From CAZIRO01 sp964541595 (GTDB lineage: Bacteria > Acidobacteriota > HRBIN11), in NCBI GenBank assembly GCA_964541595.1, contig CAZIRO010000146.1, positions 1 to 7,191 of the forward strand: a DNA stretch of 7,191 bases. Reading direction: 5' to 3'. Below, piece after piece: positions 1 to 5,371 of this stretch (the stretch's first letter is position 1; every line of letters starts with the position of its first letter). The translations under genes were made by a program, and so were the position numbers. Under the pieces are notes generated by a model. The model was not told the origin of the DNA and made no database searches. It saw only the letters and a list, made by a program, of their open reading frames with translations.

Positions 1-615
1 CCAGCGGGCATGGGATTGGCGGACCAGAACGACCGGCCGTCCCTGACGGTCACCCCGTGCACGCGGTCCGCGCCACCACGGATGGTATACGCCCACCCAG
101 TTCACGTACGGTTGCATCTGGACGTCCCGGAGCCGATCCCCCGGAATCCATGCCAGTCGCGCAAACGGGCGAAAATATCCCGTCGGTAACCATCGCACAC
201 CCAGTTGTTCCAGCGTGCGAAGCCATTCCGCGCGCAGTGGCCCGATCAATTGCACAATGTACAGGCCGGTCTCCCCCCAGTGACCGCGCCATGCCATCGG
301 AATGTGCGCCGCCGGGGTATGTAGATCCACCGGCCGGCCCTGGATCCAGAGCGGGTTTCTCCGAACGACCCGGACGCGCCCGTGCTCCGGTCGCGTGTGC
401 GTCAGTACAAATGTGCCATATTGTACCACCACATCCCGTACCGCATGCGAATGCGACCCGGAAACCCAATAGGCAACGTCCGGATATTTCGGCCCCGGCG
501 ATTCCAGTACGCCCGGTGGACGCGCCTGACCGAGCACCACGAGGAGTATCAGGACTGCCGTGAGTAAACCGATGCGTAACCTGGATATATGTGCGGATCG
601 GGTGGCATCCCACAT
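1..615 (-). CDS. Exported protein, N-terminal part (subtilisin-like S8 protease propeptide-like), truncated by window edge
   Basis: The frame is open without a stop from ATG at 615 to base 1, giving 205 residues; the C-terminal part lies outside the window. The start is backed by GGAGG (621-625 on the plus strand as CCTCC) five bases upstream. Residues 1-12 are basic and residues 13-29 (RLRIGLLTAVLILLVVLG) are hydrophobic, so this is a signal peptide or N-terminal anchor, with a possible cleavage near A31. Residues 118-180 contain LYIVQLIGPLRAEWLRTLEQ, then LGVRWLP, and VNWVGVYHP. This pattern (YIVQF-x-GP-x-x-x-EW, later V-x-WVG-x-YHP) is, from recall, that of the propeptide-like region before the catalytic domain in many bacterial and archaeal S8 peptidases. 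No catalytic Asp, His or Ser motif is visible, because that part would lie to the left. The CDS is near certain; the S8 assignment is an inference. The product would act outside the cytoplasm. It is transcribed away from the aminotransferase gene. Confidence 0.82.
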   Translation of the reverse strand, partial: MWDATRSAHISRLRIGLLTAVLILLVVLGQARPPGVLESPGPKYPDVAYWVSGSHSHAVRDVVVQYGTFVLTHTRPEHGRVRVVRRNPLWIQGRPVDLHTPAAHIPMAWRGHWGETGLYIVQLIGPLRAEWLRTLEQLGVRWLPTGYFRPFARLAWIPGDRLRDVQMQPYVNWVGVYHPWWRGPRARGDRQGRPVVLVRQSHARW

Positions 616-651
616 GACCGCCTCCAGCCTGACGTTCAAAGATATGTAATG

Positions 652-675
652 GGGAACGGGACAGGGAATGGGACA
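652..675. repeat. G-rich tandem repeat, two 12-mers
   Basis: GGGAACGGGACA (652-663) is followed directly by GGGAATGGGACA (664-675), which differs at one base. Each 12-mer is itself a pair of GGGAAN/GGGACA hexamers, so the tract has four hexamer-like units. The plus strand is almost pure purine here. It lies 37 bases upstream of the start of the minus-strand S8-like gene, within its likely leader or promoter. Confidence 0.7.
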
Positions 676-718
676 GAAGGACCACAGGATGCGCAGGTGT
701 TCTGGTGGACTCCGGTCG

Positions 719-750
719 CGGGTGTCAGATGCCGGGTGTCAGGTCTCGGG
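719..750. repeat. 14-bp direct repeat, 2.3 copies
   Basis: CGGGTGTCAG occurs at 719-728 and again at 733-742, and a third partial CGGG sits at 747-750, giving a period of 14 bases. A further GTCA occurs nearby (about 760-763) but out of phase. No function is evident. Short GGTGTCAG-rich tracts of this kind look like intergenic simple repeats rather than operators. Confidence 0.65.
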
Positions 751-805
751 AAGCGCGCTGTCACATCAGAAGGGGATACTGCATGATCGCCTGCCGATCC
801 ACAGC

Positions 806-822
806 GTCCCATTTTCCGTCCC
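806..822. repeat. Diverged inverted copy of the G-rich repeat
   Basis: The reverse complement of 806-822 is GGGACGGAAAATGGGAC, which matches 658-674 (GGGACAGGGAATGGGAC) at 14 of 17 positions. The two arms are inverted and enclose 131 bases that include the 14-bp direct repeat. This could be a small element bounded by imperfect inverted repeats or a chance result of the same G-rich composition. Confidence 0.4.
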
Positions 823-873
823 GATTTCAAGATGCAAATCTGTAAAAATCATTCTAAACCGCGGCTGTGGCGT

Positions 874-902
874 TTGTCAATTGCCCACCGGGTCGATAAA
901 CT
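874..902 (+). promoter_or_regulatory. Candidate sigma-70-like promoter for the aminotransferase gene
   Basis: TTGTCA (874-879, five of six to TTGACA) is followed after 17 bases by TAAACT (897-902, four of six to TATAAT). Transcription would start near 909 and leave a leader of about 40 bases before the ATG at 950. The match is reasonable but moderate, and the consensus of this organism is unknown. Confidence 0.4.
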
Positions 903-949
903 GATCGTCACTTTAGCCCATCTCGTTCGACACGTTTTGAGGTGCACGT

Positions 950-1885
950 ATGCTTCCTGAAGCCACCGTCTGGATCAACGGGACGTATTTTCCGGCAGAT
1001 GAAGCCCGCGTTTCCGTGTTCGACCGGGGATTCATATTCGGAGAAAGCGTCTATGAGACGTTTCGCACGTATGATGGCATTCCATGGTTGTTTCTTGAAC
1101 ACTATCACCGCCTGCTGCGGTCCGCGAATTATTTGCGCATCCAGGTACCTTACACGGCCGATGAACTCTGGACCGTTTGCCGGTCCCTGGCGGATCGGTA
1201 TGCGTCCGGTCCGGCGTATATTCGCATTATCGTAACCGGCGGCGTCGGGGACATCGTCCTGGAACCAAAAGCACCGCGCGTCCCGACGGTCATCATCATC
1301 GGCAAGCCGTTTACGCCGTTTCCGGAGGAGTGGTACACACGCGGTGTACGCATTGCACTGGTTCCGATCCGGCGCAACCCTGCGTTTTCGCTCGATCCCA
1401 GTGTGAAATCGAGTAATTTGTTGAATAACGTGTATGCATACCGTGCGGCCGTGCAAGCAGGCGGTGTGGAAGGACTGATGCTCAATTATGCCGACTGGGT
1501 GGCCGAATGTGCGAGCAGTAACATTTTTCTCGTTATGGCCGACGGCACCGTTCGCACCCCCGCACTCGACGTCGGCATTCTGGACGGTGTCACCCGGCGA
1601 CTGGTGATTCAATTGTTGCATCGGTACGGGATCCGCGTTGAGGAAACCCATATCCCTGTGGACGATCTGTATGCAGCCCGGGAGGTGTTCATGACGAGTT
1701 CTCTCAAGGGCGTGGTGCCCGTTGTGCAGATCGACGCGCATACGGTCGGATCGGGACAGGTGGGACTGCTGACGCATCAGGTCATGCAATGGTACGGTGA
1801 AGCGATTCGGGCTTATGTAGACCGTGTGCGACAGGAAGACCGTCCTGTGGCGTGGCTTGTGGATATGGAATCGGACACCCGATAG
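950..1885 (+). CDS. PLP-dependent class IV aminotransferase (branched-chain / D-amino acid aminotransferase / aminodeoxychorismate lyase superfamily)
   Basis: This 311-residue cytosolic enzyme is fold-type IV PLP-dependent. The N-terminus has the family signature: a W-I-N-G strand (8-11), S-V-F-D-R-G-F-I-F-G-E-S-V-Y-E-T (22-37), and H-x-R-L (51-55) with Arg54 as the expected PLP-phosphate ligand. K153 in S-V-K-S-S-N-L-L-N-N matches the Schiff-base lysine. E186 in V-A-E-C-A-S-S-N-I-F (184-193) and L-D-G-V-T-R-R (211-217) are also conserved in the family. The segment M-T-S-S-L-K-G-V-V-P-V (248-258) resembles D-amino acid transaminases and aminodeoxychorismate lyases as much as IlvE, so substrate (branched-chain keto acid, D-amino acid or 4-amino-4-deoxychorismate) cannot be fixed. 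The length is near the family norm (270-310). The start is ATG 950 with TGAGG seven bases upstream. Downstream lies a secreted peptidase on the same strand; a nutritional link is only suggestive. Confidence 0.93.
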   Translation: MLPEATVWINGTYFPADEARVSVFDRGFIFGESVYETFRTYDGIPWLFLEHYHRLLRSANYLRIQVPYTADELWTVCRSLADRYASGPAYIRIIVTGGVGDIVLEPKAPRVPTVIIIGKPFTPFPEEWYTRGVRIALVPIRRNPAFSLDPSVKSSNLLNNVYAYRAAVQAGGVEGLMLNYADWVAECASSNIFLVMADGTVRTPALDVGILDGVTRRLVIQLLHRYGIRVEETHIPVDDLYAAREVFMTSSLKGVVPVVQIDAHTVGSGQVGLLTHQVMQWYGEAIRAYVDRVRQEDRPVAWLVDMESDTR

Positions 1886-1898
1886 ACGCGGGGAACAG

Positions 1899-1928
1899 AC
1901 GTACCGATGCACATCCGGAACGGTACGT
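1899..1928. repeat. Perfect 8-bp inverted repeat (hairpin) in the aminotransferase-M14 gap
   Basis: ACGTACCG (1899-1906) and CGGTACGT (1921-1928) are exact reverse complements around a 14-base loop. The hairpin lies 13 bases after the aminotransferase stop and about 70 bases before the M14 start. There is no downstream T-run, so a classical intrinsic terminator is unlikely. An attenuator, RNA-stability hairpin or operator is possible. I see no strong promoter in the remaining gap: TTGAAC at 1928-1933 has only TCGATT at the right distance. Confidence 0.5.
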
Positions 1929-1987
1929 TGAACCGGATGCGCATGGAGTTTCGATTGATCATGCTCCCACCGTGTTGCATACCATGT

Positions 1988-1991
1988 GAGG
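1988..1991 (+). promoter_or_regulatory. Ribosome binding site that fixes the M14 peptidase start
   Basis: GAGG ends nine bases before ATG 2001. The in-frame GTG at 1986 overlaps this motif and has no ribosome binding site of its own, so ATG 2001 is the better start, and it also begins a clean signal peptide. Confidence 0.6.
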
Positions 1992-2000
1992 TCAAACGCC

Positions 2001-4649
2001 ATGTGGATGCGTAAGACGTTTGCCGTCCTGGGATGGACGTGCGTACTATGTATCGTCGTCCATGTCGGCACGACAGCCGTTCGTGCCGCATCCGGAGCGA
2101 TTCCTTCTCCGGAAGAGGTCTTCGGATTTCCCATTGGCGCGGATTACCGCCTGGCCGATTATTCCATGCTGCTCCGCTATTTCCGCATACTCGATGAACG
2201 TTCCGACCGTGTTCAGGTCGTCGAATTCGGTCGATCCACACGGGGACGACCGATGATCCTGGCCATCATCTCCGCGCCGGAAAACCTGCACCACCTGGAC
2301 ATGTACCGTACAATTGCGCGTCGACTGGCTCTGGCGGACGTCCGGTCGGAAGAAGAGGCCCGGGAACTCATTCACACAGGAAAGGCCGTGGTGTGGATCG
2401 ACAGTGGCCTGCATTCCACGGAGATCGCACATCCGCAACATGCGATCGAACTCGCGTACCGGCTGGCTGTGGGAGATAGTGAAGAAATCCGTCGCATTCT
2501 TCGCGATGTCATTTTATTGCTTGCGCCCTGTGTCAATCCCGATGGGATGGATCTCGTGGTGCACTGGTATCGGGAACACGGCAATTTGCGCATCCCCGAG
2601 TTGTACCATCCCTATATCGGGCACGACAACAACCGCGATTTCCTGCTGATGACCCAGACCGAATCCCGTGCCGTCGCCCGTGTGTTGTACCGTGAATGGT
2701 TTCCGCAGATCGTGTTCAACCACCATCAACAGGCGCCGCGGGGTACGGCCATTTTCGTGCCACCGTTCGAGGATCCGTTTAATTTTCATATCGACCCGCT
2801 GGTCATCCGGGGGATCGAACTCGTATCCGCGGCCATGAAGTGGCGGTTCGAACGCGAGGGCAAACCGGGCGTGGTCTCACGTCGGATTTTCTCCGCGTGG
2901 TGGAACGGGGGATTACGCACGGCTGCGTATTTTCACAACATGATCGGAATTCTGACCGAAACGGGGATCGCCGATCCCGCACCGCGAAAAGTGCTCCCCA
3001 AACAGACGCAGTTGCGTCCCACGGGCGACTACCCGCATCCCCTGACCGAACGGACCTGGCGATTGCGTGATTCCATTGAATACATGCTCACCGCGTCGAT
3101 GGGGGTTCTGGATATCGCCGCACGTTACCGGGAACAGTTCCTGGCGGGTATCTATCAGGTCGCCCGGAGGAACATCCATCGCGGCCGCACGGAACCCCCG
3201 TATGCATACGTGCTGCCCGCCGATCAGACAGATTTCAGCCGTGCGATCGAACTGGCGAATGCGATGATCCGTGCGGGTGTTCGCGTGTATCGTACACAGG
3301 GGTCACATGTATTACAGGACCGCGTGATCCCGCCGGGATCGATCGTGATCCCGACGGATCAACCGTTCCGGCCGTGGATCCTCGACCTGATGGAGCCACA
3401 GGTGTATCCGAACATCACACAGTATCCCGGTGGTCCCCCGACGCCGCCGTACGATATTGCCGGCTGGACCTTGACGTATTTAATGGACGTGGACGTGGTG
3501 CGCCTGTCCACGCCCGTACCGCCCGCATTGCGCGATGATCTGATACCGATCACGGACGAGCTCCCCTGGCCGCCGGGTGAGATCCGATCGTCTACTGACG
3601 CGGTGCCGGTGGCCTATCTCTGGGCACCGGGCACCAATCCCGCTTACCGTCTGGCGTTTGCACTGCTGCGGGAGGGGGTGCGGCTGTATCGACTGCGCGT
3701 GCCGACACCGTTCGGCAGGACGACGTATCCGCCCGGTACGTTTCTGCTGCTGACAAAAGACGCGCGTCGTGTGGATCTGCAAGCACTCGTCCGCACAAAC
3801 GGCGTGCACATGCAGGCGATCGCACGCCTTACCGAGAAACTGGACGTCTGGGAATTGCGACTGCCGCGTATTGCACTCTACGATACATACGGCGGCAATA
3901 TGGACGAAGGTTGGACCCGATGGCTGATGGAACAGTATGGGGTTCCGTATCGGAAAGTATGGGGCGGCGAGGTCGTTCAGGTACTTGATCCGGACCGATG
4001 GGACGTCCTCATCCTGCCGGACGGAGCGCGAATCGGTACGGAACTGGAACCCGCGCGCGGAGGACGAATGGACCGCACGGGACCACTTCCGTCCGCATAC
4101 GCGATGCGTGCGCCCATGGGTGCGTCCGGCGTAGAAAAAGTGCGCCGGTTTGTCGAACAGGGTGGCACCCTGATCACGCTCGGCAGCGCGGCCATGATGG
4201 CGATTCGGGACCTGCACGTGCCCGTCGAGAATGTATTGCTCCGGAAAGACGCCGACGGCCGTTACCGTCCCATCGATCGTCAGGTGTTCTTCTGTCCGGG
4301 ATCGGTGCTGGAGGCCGAATTTGATGCGTCCCATCCGGTGGCCTATGGCATGCCGCCGGTGGGGTACGTCTTTTTCCGCCACAGTCCGACGTTTGTGATC
4401 CCGGAAGGCGCGCGTCACCGGGTTCGGGTGATCGCACAGTACCCGGATCGGAATCCCTTAAAGAGCGGCTGGATCTGGCATCCGGAATACATCTATCGGA
4501 AAGCGGCGATCGTGGAAGTGACGCTGGGTCGGGGCCGGATCGTTCTGTTCGGGCCGCGGGTGCAGTTTCGCGCATTGCCGCACGGCACGTTTAAACTGCT
4601 GTGGAACGCGCTGCTGTATAGCCGACAGCAACAGGTCGTGCTGAAATAA
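2001..4649 (+). CDS. Exported M14-family zinc metallocarboxypeptidase with C-terminal amidotransferase-like domain
   Basis: The 882-residue protein begins with a signal peptide: M-W-M-R-K, a hydrophobic stretch at about 6-25, and likely signal peptidase I cleavage after V-R-A (27-29). The M14 domain spans about 45-390. The zinc-binding H-x-x-E is H138-S-T-E141, in D-S-G-L-H-S-T-E. R212 in H-D-N-N-R-D-F matches the substrate-carboxylate Arg of N-R. N-H-H-Q (240-243) supplies the third zinc His, probably H242. E320 in G-I-L-T-E-T-G is the expected catalytic Glu. So all active-site positions appear present. Residues 297-316 (F-S-A-W-W-N-G-G-L-R-T-A-A-Y-F-H-N) are a recalled hallmark of long M14 proteins from Gemmatimonadota and Acidobacteriota. 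The C-terminal part (about 620-870) has W-D-V-L-I-L-P-D-G (667-675) and a 'V-x-x-F-V-E-Q-G-G-T-L-I' element (714-725), resembling class I glutamine-amidotransferase-like folds without the nucleophile Cys. It would remove C-terminal residues from external or periplasmic peptides. Confidence 0.93.
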   Translation: MWMRKTFAVLGWTCVLCIVVHVGTTAVRAASGAIPSPEEVFGFPIGADYRLADYSMLLRYFRILDERSDRVQVVEFGRSTRGRPMILAIISAPENLHHLDMYRTIARRLALADVRSEEEARELIHTGKAVVWIDSGLHSTEIAHPQHAIELAYRLAVGDSEEIRRILRDVILLLAPCVNPDGMDLVVHWYREHGNLRIPELYHPYIGHDNNRDFLLMTQTESRAVARVLYREWFPQIVFNHHQQAPRGTAIFVPPFEDPFNFHIDPLVIRGIELVSAAMKWRFEREGKPGVVSRRIFSAWWNGGLRTAAYFHNMIGILTETGIADPAPRKVLPKQTQLRPTGDYPHPLTERTWRLRDSIEYMLTASMGVLDIAARYREQFLAGIYQVARRNIHRGRTEPPYAYVLPADQTDFSRAIELANAMIRAGVRVYRTQGSHVLQDRVIPPGSIVIPTDQPFRPWILDLMEPQVYPNITQYPGGPPTPPYDIAGWTLTYLMDVDVVRLSTPVPPALRDDLIPITDELPWPPGEIRSSTDAVPVAYLWAPGTNPAYRLAFALLREGVRLYRLRVPTPFGRTTYPPGTFLLLTKDARRVDLQALVRTNGVHMQAIARLTEKLDVWELRLPRIALYDTYGGNMDEGWTRWLMEQYGVPYRKVWGGEVVQVLDPDRWDVLILPDGARIGTELEPARGGRMDRTGPLPSAYAMRAPMGASGVEKVRRFVEQGGTLITLGSAAMMAIRDLHVPVENVLLRKDADGRYRPIDRQVFFCPGSVLEAEFDASHPVAYGMPPVGYVFFRHSPTFVIPEGARHRVRVIAQYPDRNPLKSGWIWHPEYIYRKAAIVEVTLGRGRIVLFGPRVQFRALPHGTFKLLWNALLYSRQQQVVLK

Positions 4650-4680
4650 TCGTACGGATGGGATACCGCGGATTACGATT
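4648..4680. terminator. Possible bidirectional terminator between convergent genes
   Basis: AATCGTA (4648-4654) and TACGATT (4674-4680) are exact reverse complements that bracket the 23-base gap between the stop codons of the convergent M14 and methyltransferase genes. The stem may continue inward through CGG (4655-4657) with CCG (4666-4668), with a bulge. The T-tracts beyond are short on both strands, so termination strength is uncertain; the placement is the main support. Confidence 0.35.
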
Positions 4681-5254
4681 TGCGCGCGCGGATGAAGTAC
4701 CGGTCGGGCAGGTCAATGACCACACGCTCTGCGGTCCAGCGCAGATGGCGGAGTTCGTCGAGCACGATGTGCGGTGCGATACGGTGTTCGATCGGGGGAC
4801 CCAATGCGGGGTCTCCGTCCGGTGCCCAGTCCCAGAACCAGACCACGCCGGACGAACGCAGAATACGATACAACTCACGATACGTGGCAGCGCGGTCATG
4901 AAATTCATGCAGCAGATGCGCACAGAGGATCACGTCAAACGATTCACCACGAAACGGGAGCATCGGCTCGTCCACCTGGACGAGTGCGATGGAGCGACCG
5001 ATGTGGCGATATAAATGCGTGCGTGCGCGTTGCAGCATTTCCATCCGTGTGTCCGCACCGACGATCTGGTCCGGAGAATCGATACGGTCCAGAATCCACG
5101 GGATGTAAAACCCCGGACCGATTCCGAGATCCAGAACCCGCGCCCGACGGGGGATCCCGAGTCGATCGAACCACCGTTCCGGTCGTTCTCTCCGGTACCG
5201 TTCCGGATCGATGAGTTCCTCCATATGGCGAGGATCGAATTTCCATCCGGACAT
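4673..5254 (-). CDS. Class I SAM-dependent methyltransferase (Methyltransf_11 / UbiE-like)
   Basis: This 193-residue soluble protein has a single Rossmann methyltransferase domain. It opens with S-G-W-K-F-D-P-R-H-M-E-E-L-I-D-P-E-R (2-19), a lead-in that I recall from small UbiE/arsenite-methyltransferase-like enzymes. Motif I is V-L-D-L-G-I-G-P-G (40-48), the SAM-binding glycine loop. The acidic end of strand 2 is probably D68 in V-G-A-D-T. The L-P-F-R-G-E-S-F-D-V-I-L (99-110) and H-L-L-H-E-F (113-118) segments fit motifs IV and post-IV. There is no substrate-specific domain, and the three-cysteine set of arsenite methyltransferases is missing (only C111 is present), so the substrate is unknown. 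The start is ATG 5254 rather than ATG 5293, because GGGAG lies six bases before 5254 while 5293 has no ribosome binding site. It converges on the M14 gene and diverges from mnmA. Confidence 0.9.
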   Translation of the reverse strand: MSGWKFDPRHMEELIDPERYRRERPERWFDRLGIPRRARVLDLGIGPGFYIPWILDRIDSPDQIVGADTRMEMLQRARTHLYRHIGRSIALVQVDEPMLPFRGESFDVILCAHLLHEFHDRAATYRELYRILRSSGVVWFWDWAPDGDPALGPPIEHRIAPHIVLDELRHLRWTAERVVIDLPDRYFIRARKS

Positions 5255-5260
5255 CCGGGT

Positions 5261-5265
5261 CTCCC
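5261..5265 (-). promoter_or_regulatory. Ribosome binding site that fixes the methyltransferase start
   Basis: On the minus strand GGGAG ends six bases before ATG 5254. The upstream in-frame ATG at 5293 would add 13 residues lacking family similarity and has no such site; it also lies only about eight bases from the predicted transcription start. Confidence 0.6.
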
Positions 5266-5307
5266 GTGAAGTCGCCGTATGGTTGTTCAGCATGCGCAGG
5301 GGGTTAA

Positions 5308-5337
5308 ATTATACGCGGATAGAACCGATAGGACCAA
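5308..5337 (-). promoter_or_regulatory. Promoter for the methyltransferase gene
   Basis: On the minus strand a perfect TATAAT box occupies 5313-5308. TTGGTC (5337-5332) lies 18 bases upstream and is a partial -35 box, matching TTG only. Transcription would start near 5301, giving a leader of about 45 bases. The -35 region falls inside the 9-bp tandem repeats. On the plus strand the same AT-rich patch (TTAAATTATAC, 5304-5314) might also serve mnmA, with TTGTTC at 5283-5288 and TAAATT at 5305-5310 (16-base spacing), but that reading is weaker. Confidence 0.5.
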
Positions 5338-5343
5338 TAGGAC
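5317..5343. repeat. Three tandem 9-mers of the ATAGGAC type
   Basis: GGATAGAAC (5317-5325), CGATAGGAC (5326-5334) and CAATAGGAC (5335-5343) stand in tandem and share the core ATAG[AG]AC. Just after them is an imperfect-free palindrome, CGAAT-C-ATTCG (5343-5353). The array overlaps the -35 region of the methyltransferase promoter and the leader of mnmA. It could be a regulator-binding array or a simple repeat. Confidence 0.6.
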
Positions 5344-5371
5344 GAATCATTCGGGAAAATCGGAAAGGACT

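Larger units (their letters stand above)
616..949. other. Divergent intergenic region with short repeats and no convincing gene
   Basis: This 334-base stretch separates the divergent S8-like and aminotransferase genes. It holds G-rich hexamer repeats (652-675), a 14-bp direct repeat (719-750), a diverged inverted copy of the first repeat (806-822), an AT-rich stretch around 825-858, a candidate plus-strand promoter (874-902) and the aminotransferase ribosome binding site. Open frames of 64-78 codons exist here, but they run through the repeats, lack good ribosome binding sites and resemble nothing I know. For the minus-strand gene, TACATATCTT (read on the minus strand, about 636-645) could hold a -10 box, but I see no matching -35 box. 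Confidence 0.6.

Noticed and set aside
57..563. 168-codon plus-strand frame
   Set aside because: It lies opposite the S8-like gene, is Pro/Arg-rich without structure, and has no ribosome binding site. The minus-strand frame has a signal peptide, GGAGG and known motifs.
616..949. CRISPR array or small RNA gene in the repeat-bearing intergenic region
   Set aside because: The repeats are 12-17 bases, directly abutting or few, with no regular unique spacers; no tRNA-like cloverleaf or terminator-ended RNA is visible.
1986..2000. GTG start at 1986 for the M14 gene
   Set aside because: The GAGG that would serve ATG 2001 overlaps this start, and the signal peptide begins cleanly at 2001.
908..2134. 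408-codon open frame on the minus strand opposite the aminotransferase
   Set aside because: It is a shadow: the plus-strand gene has a full PLP-enzyme signature, while this frame shows no recognisable domain and overlaps it completely. Few TTA, CTA or TCA codons in the real gene keep the antisense frame open.
3480..4418. 312-codon minus-strand frame opposite the M14 peptidase tail
   Set aside because: Shadow frame with no family resemblance; the plus strand is conserved in pattern throughout.
5279..5371. N-terminal extension of MnmA from GTG 5279
   Set aside because: It would translate the 9-bp repeats into D-R-T-D-R-T-N-R-T-N and put 31 extra residues before the PP-loop; ATG 5372 fits the family.
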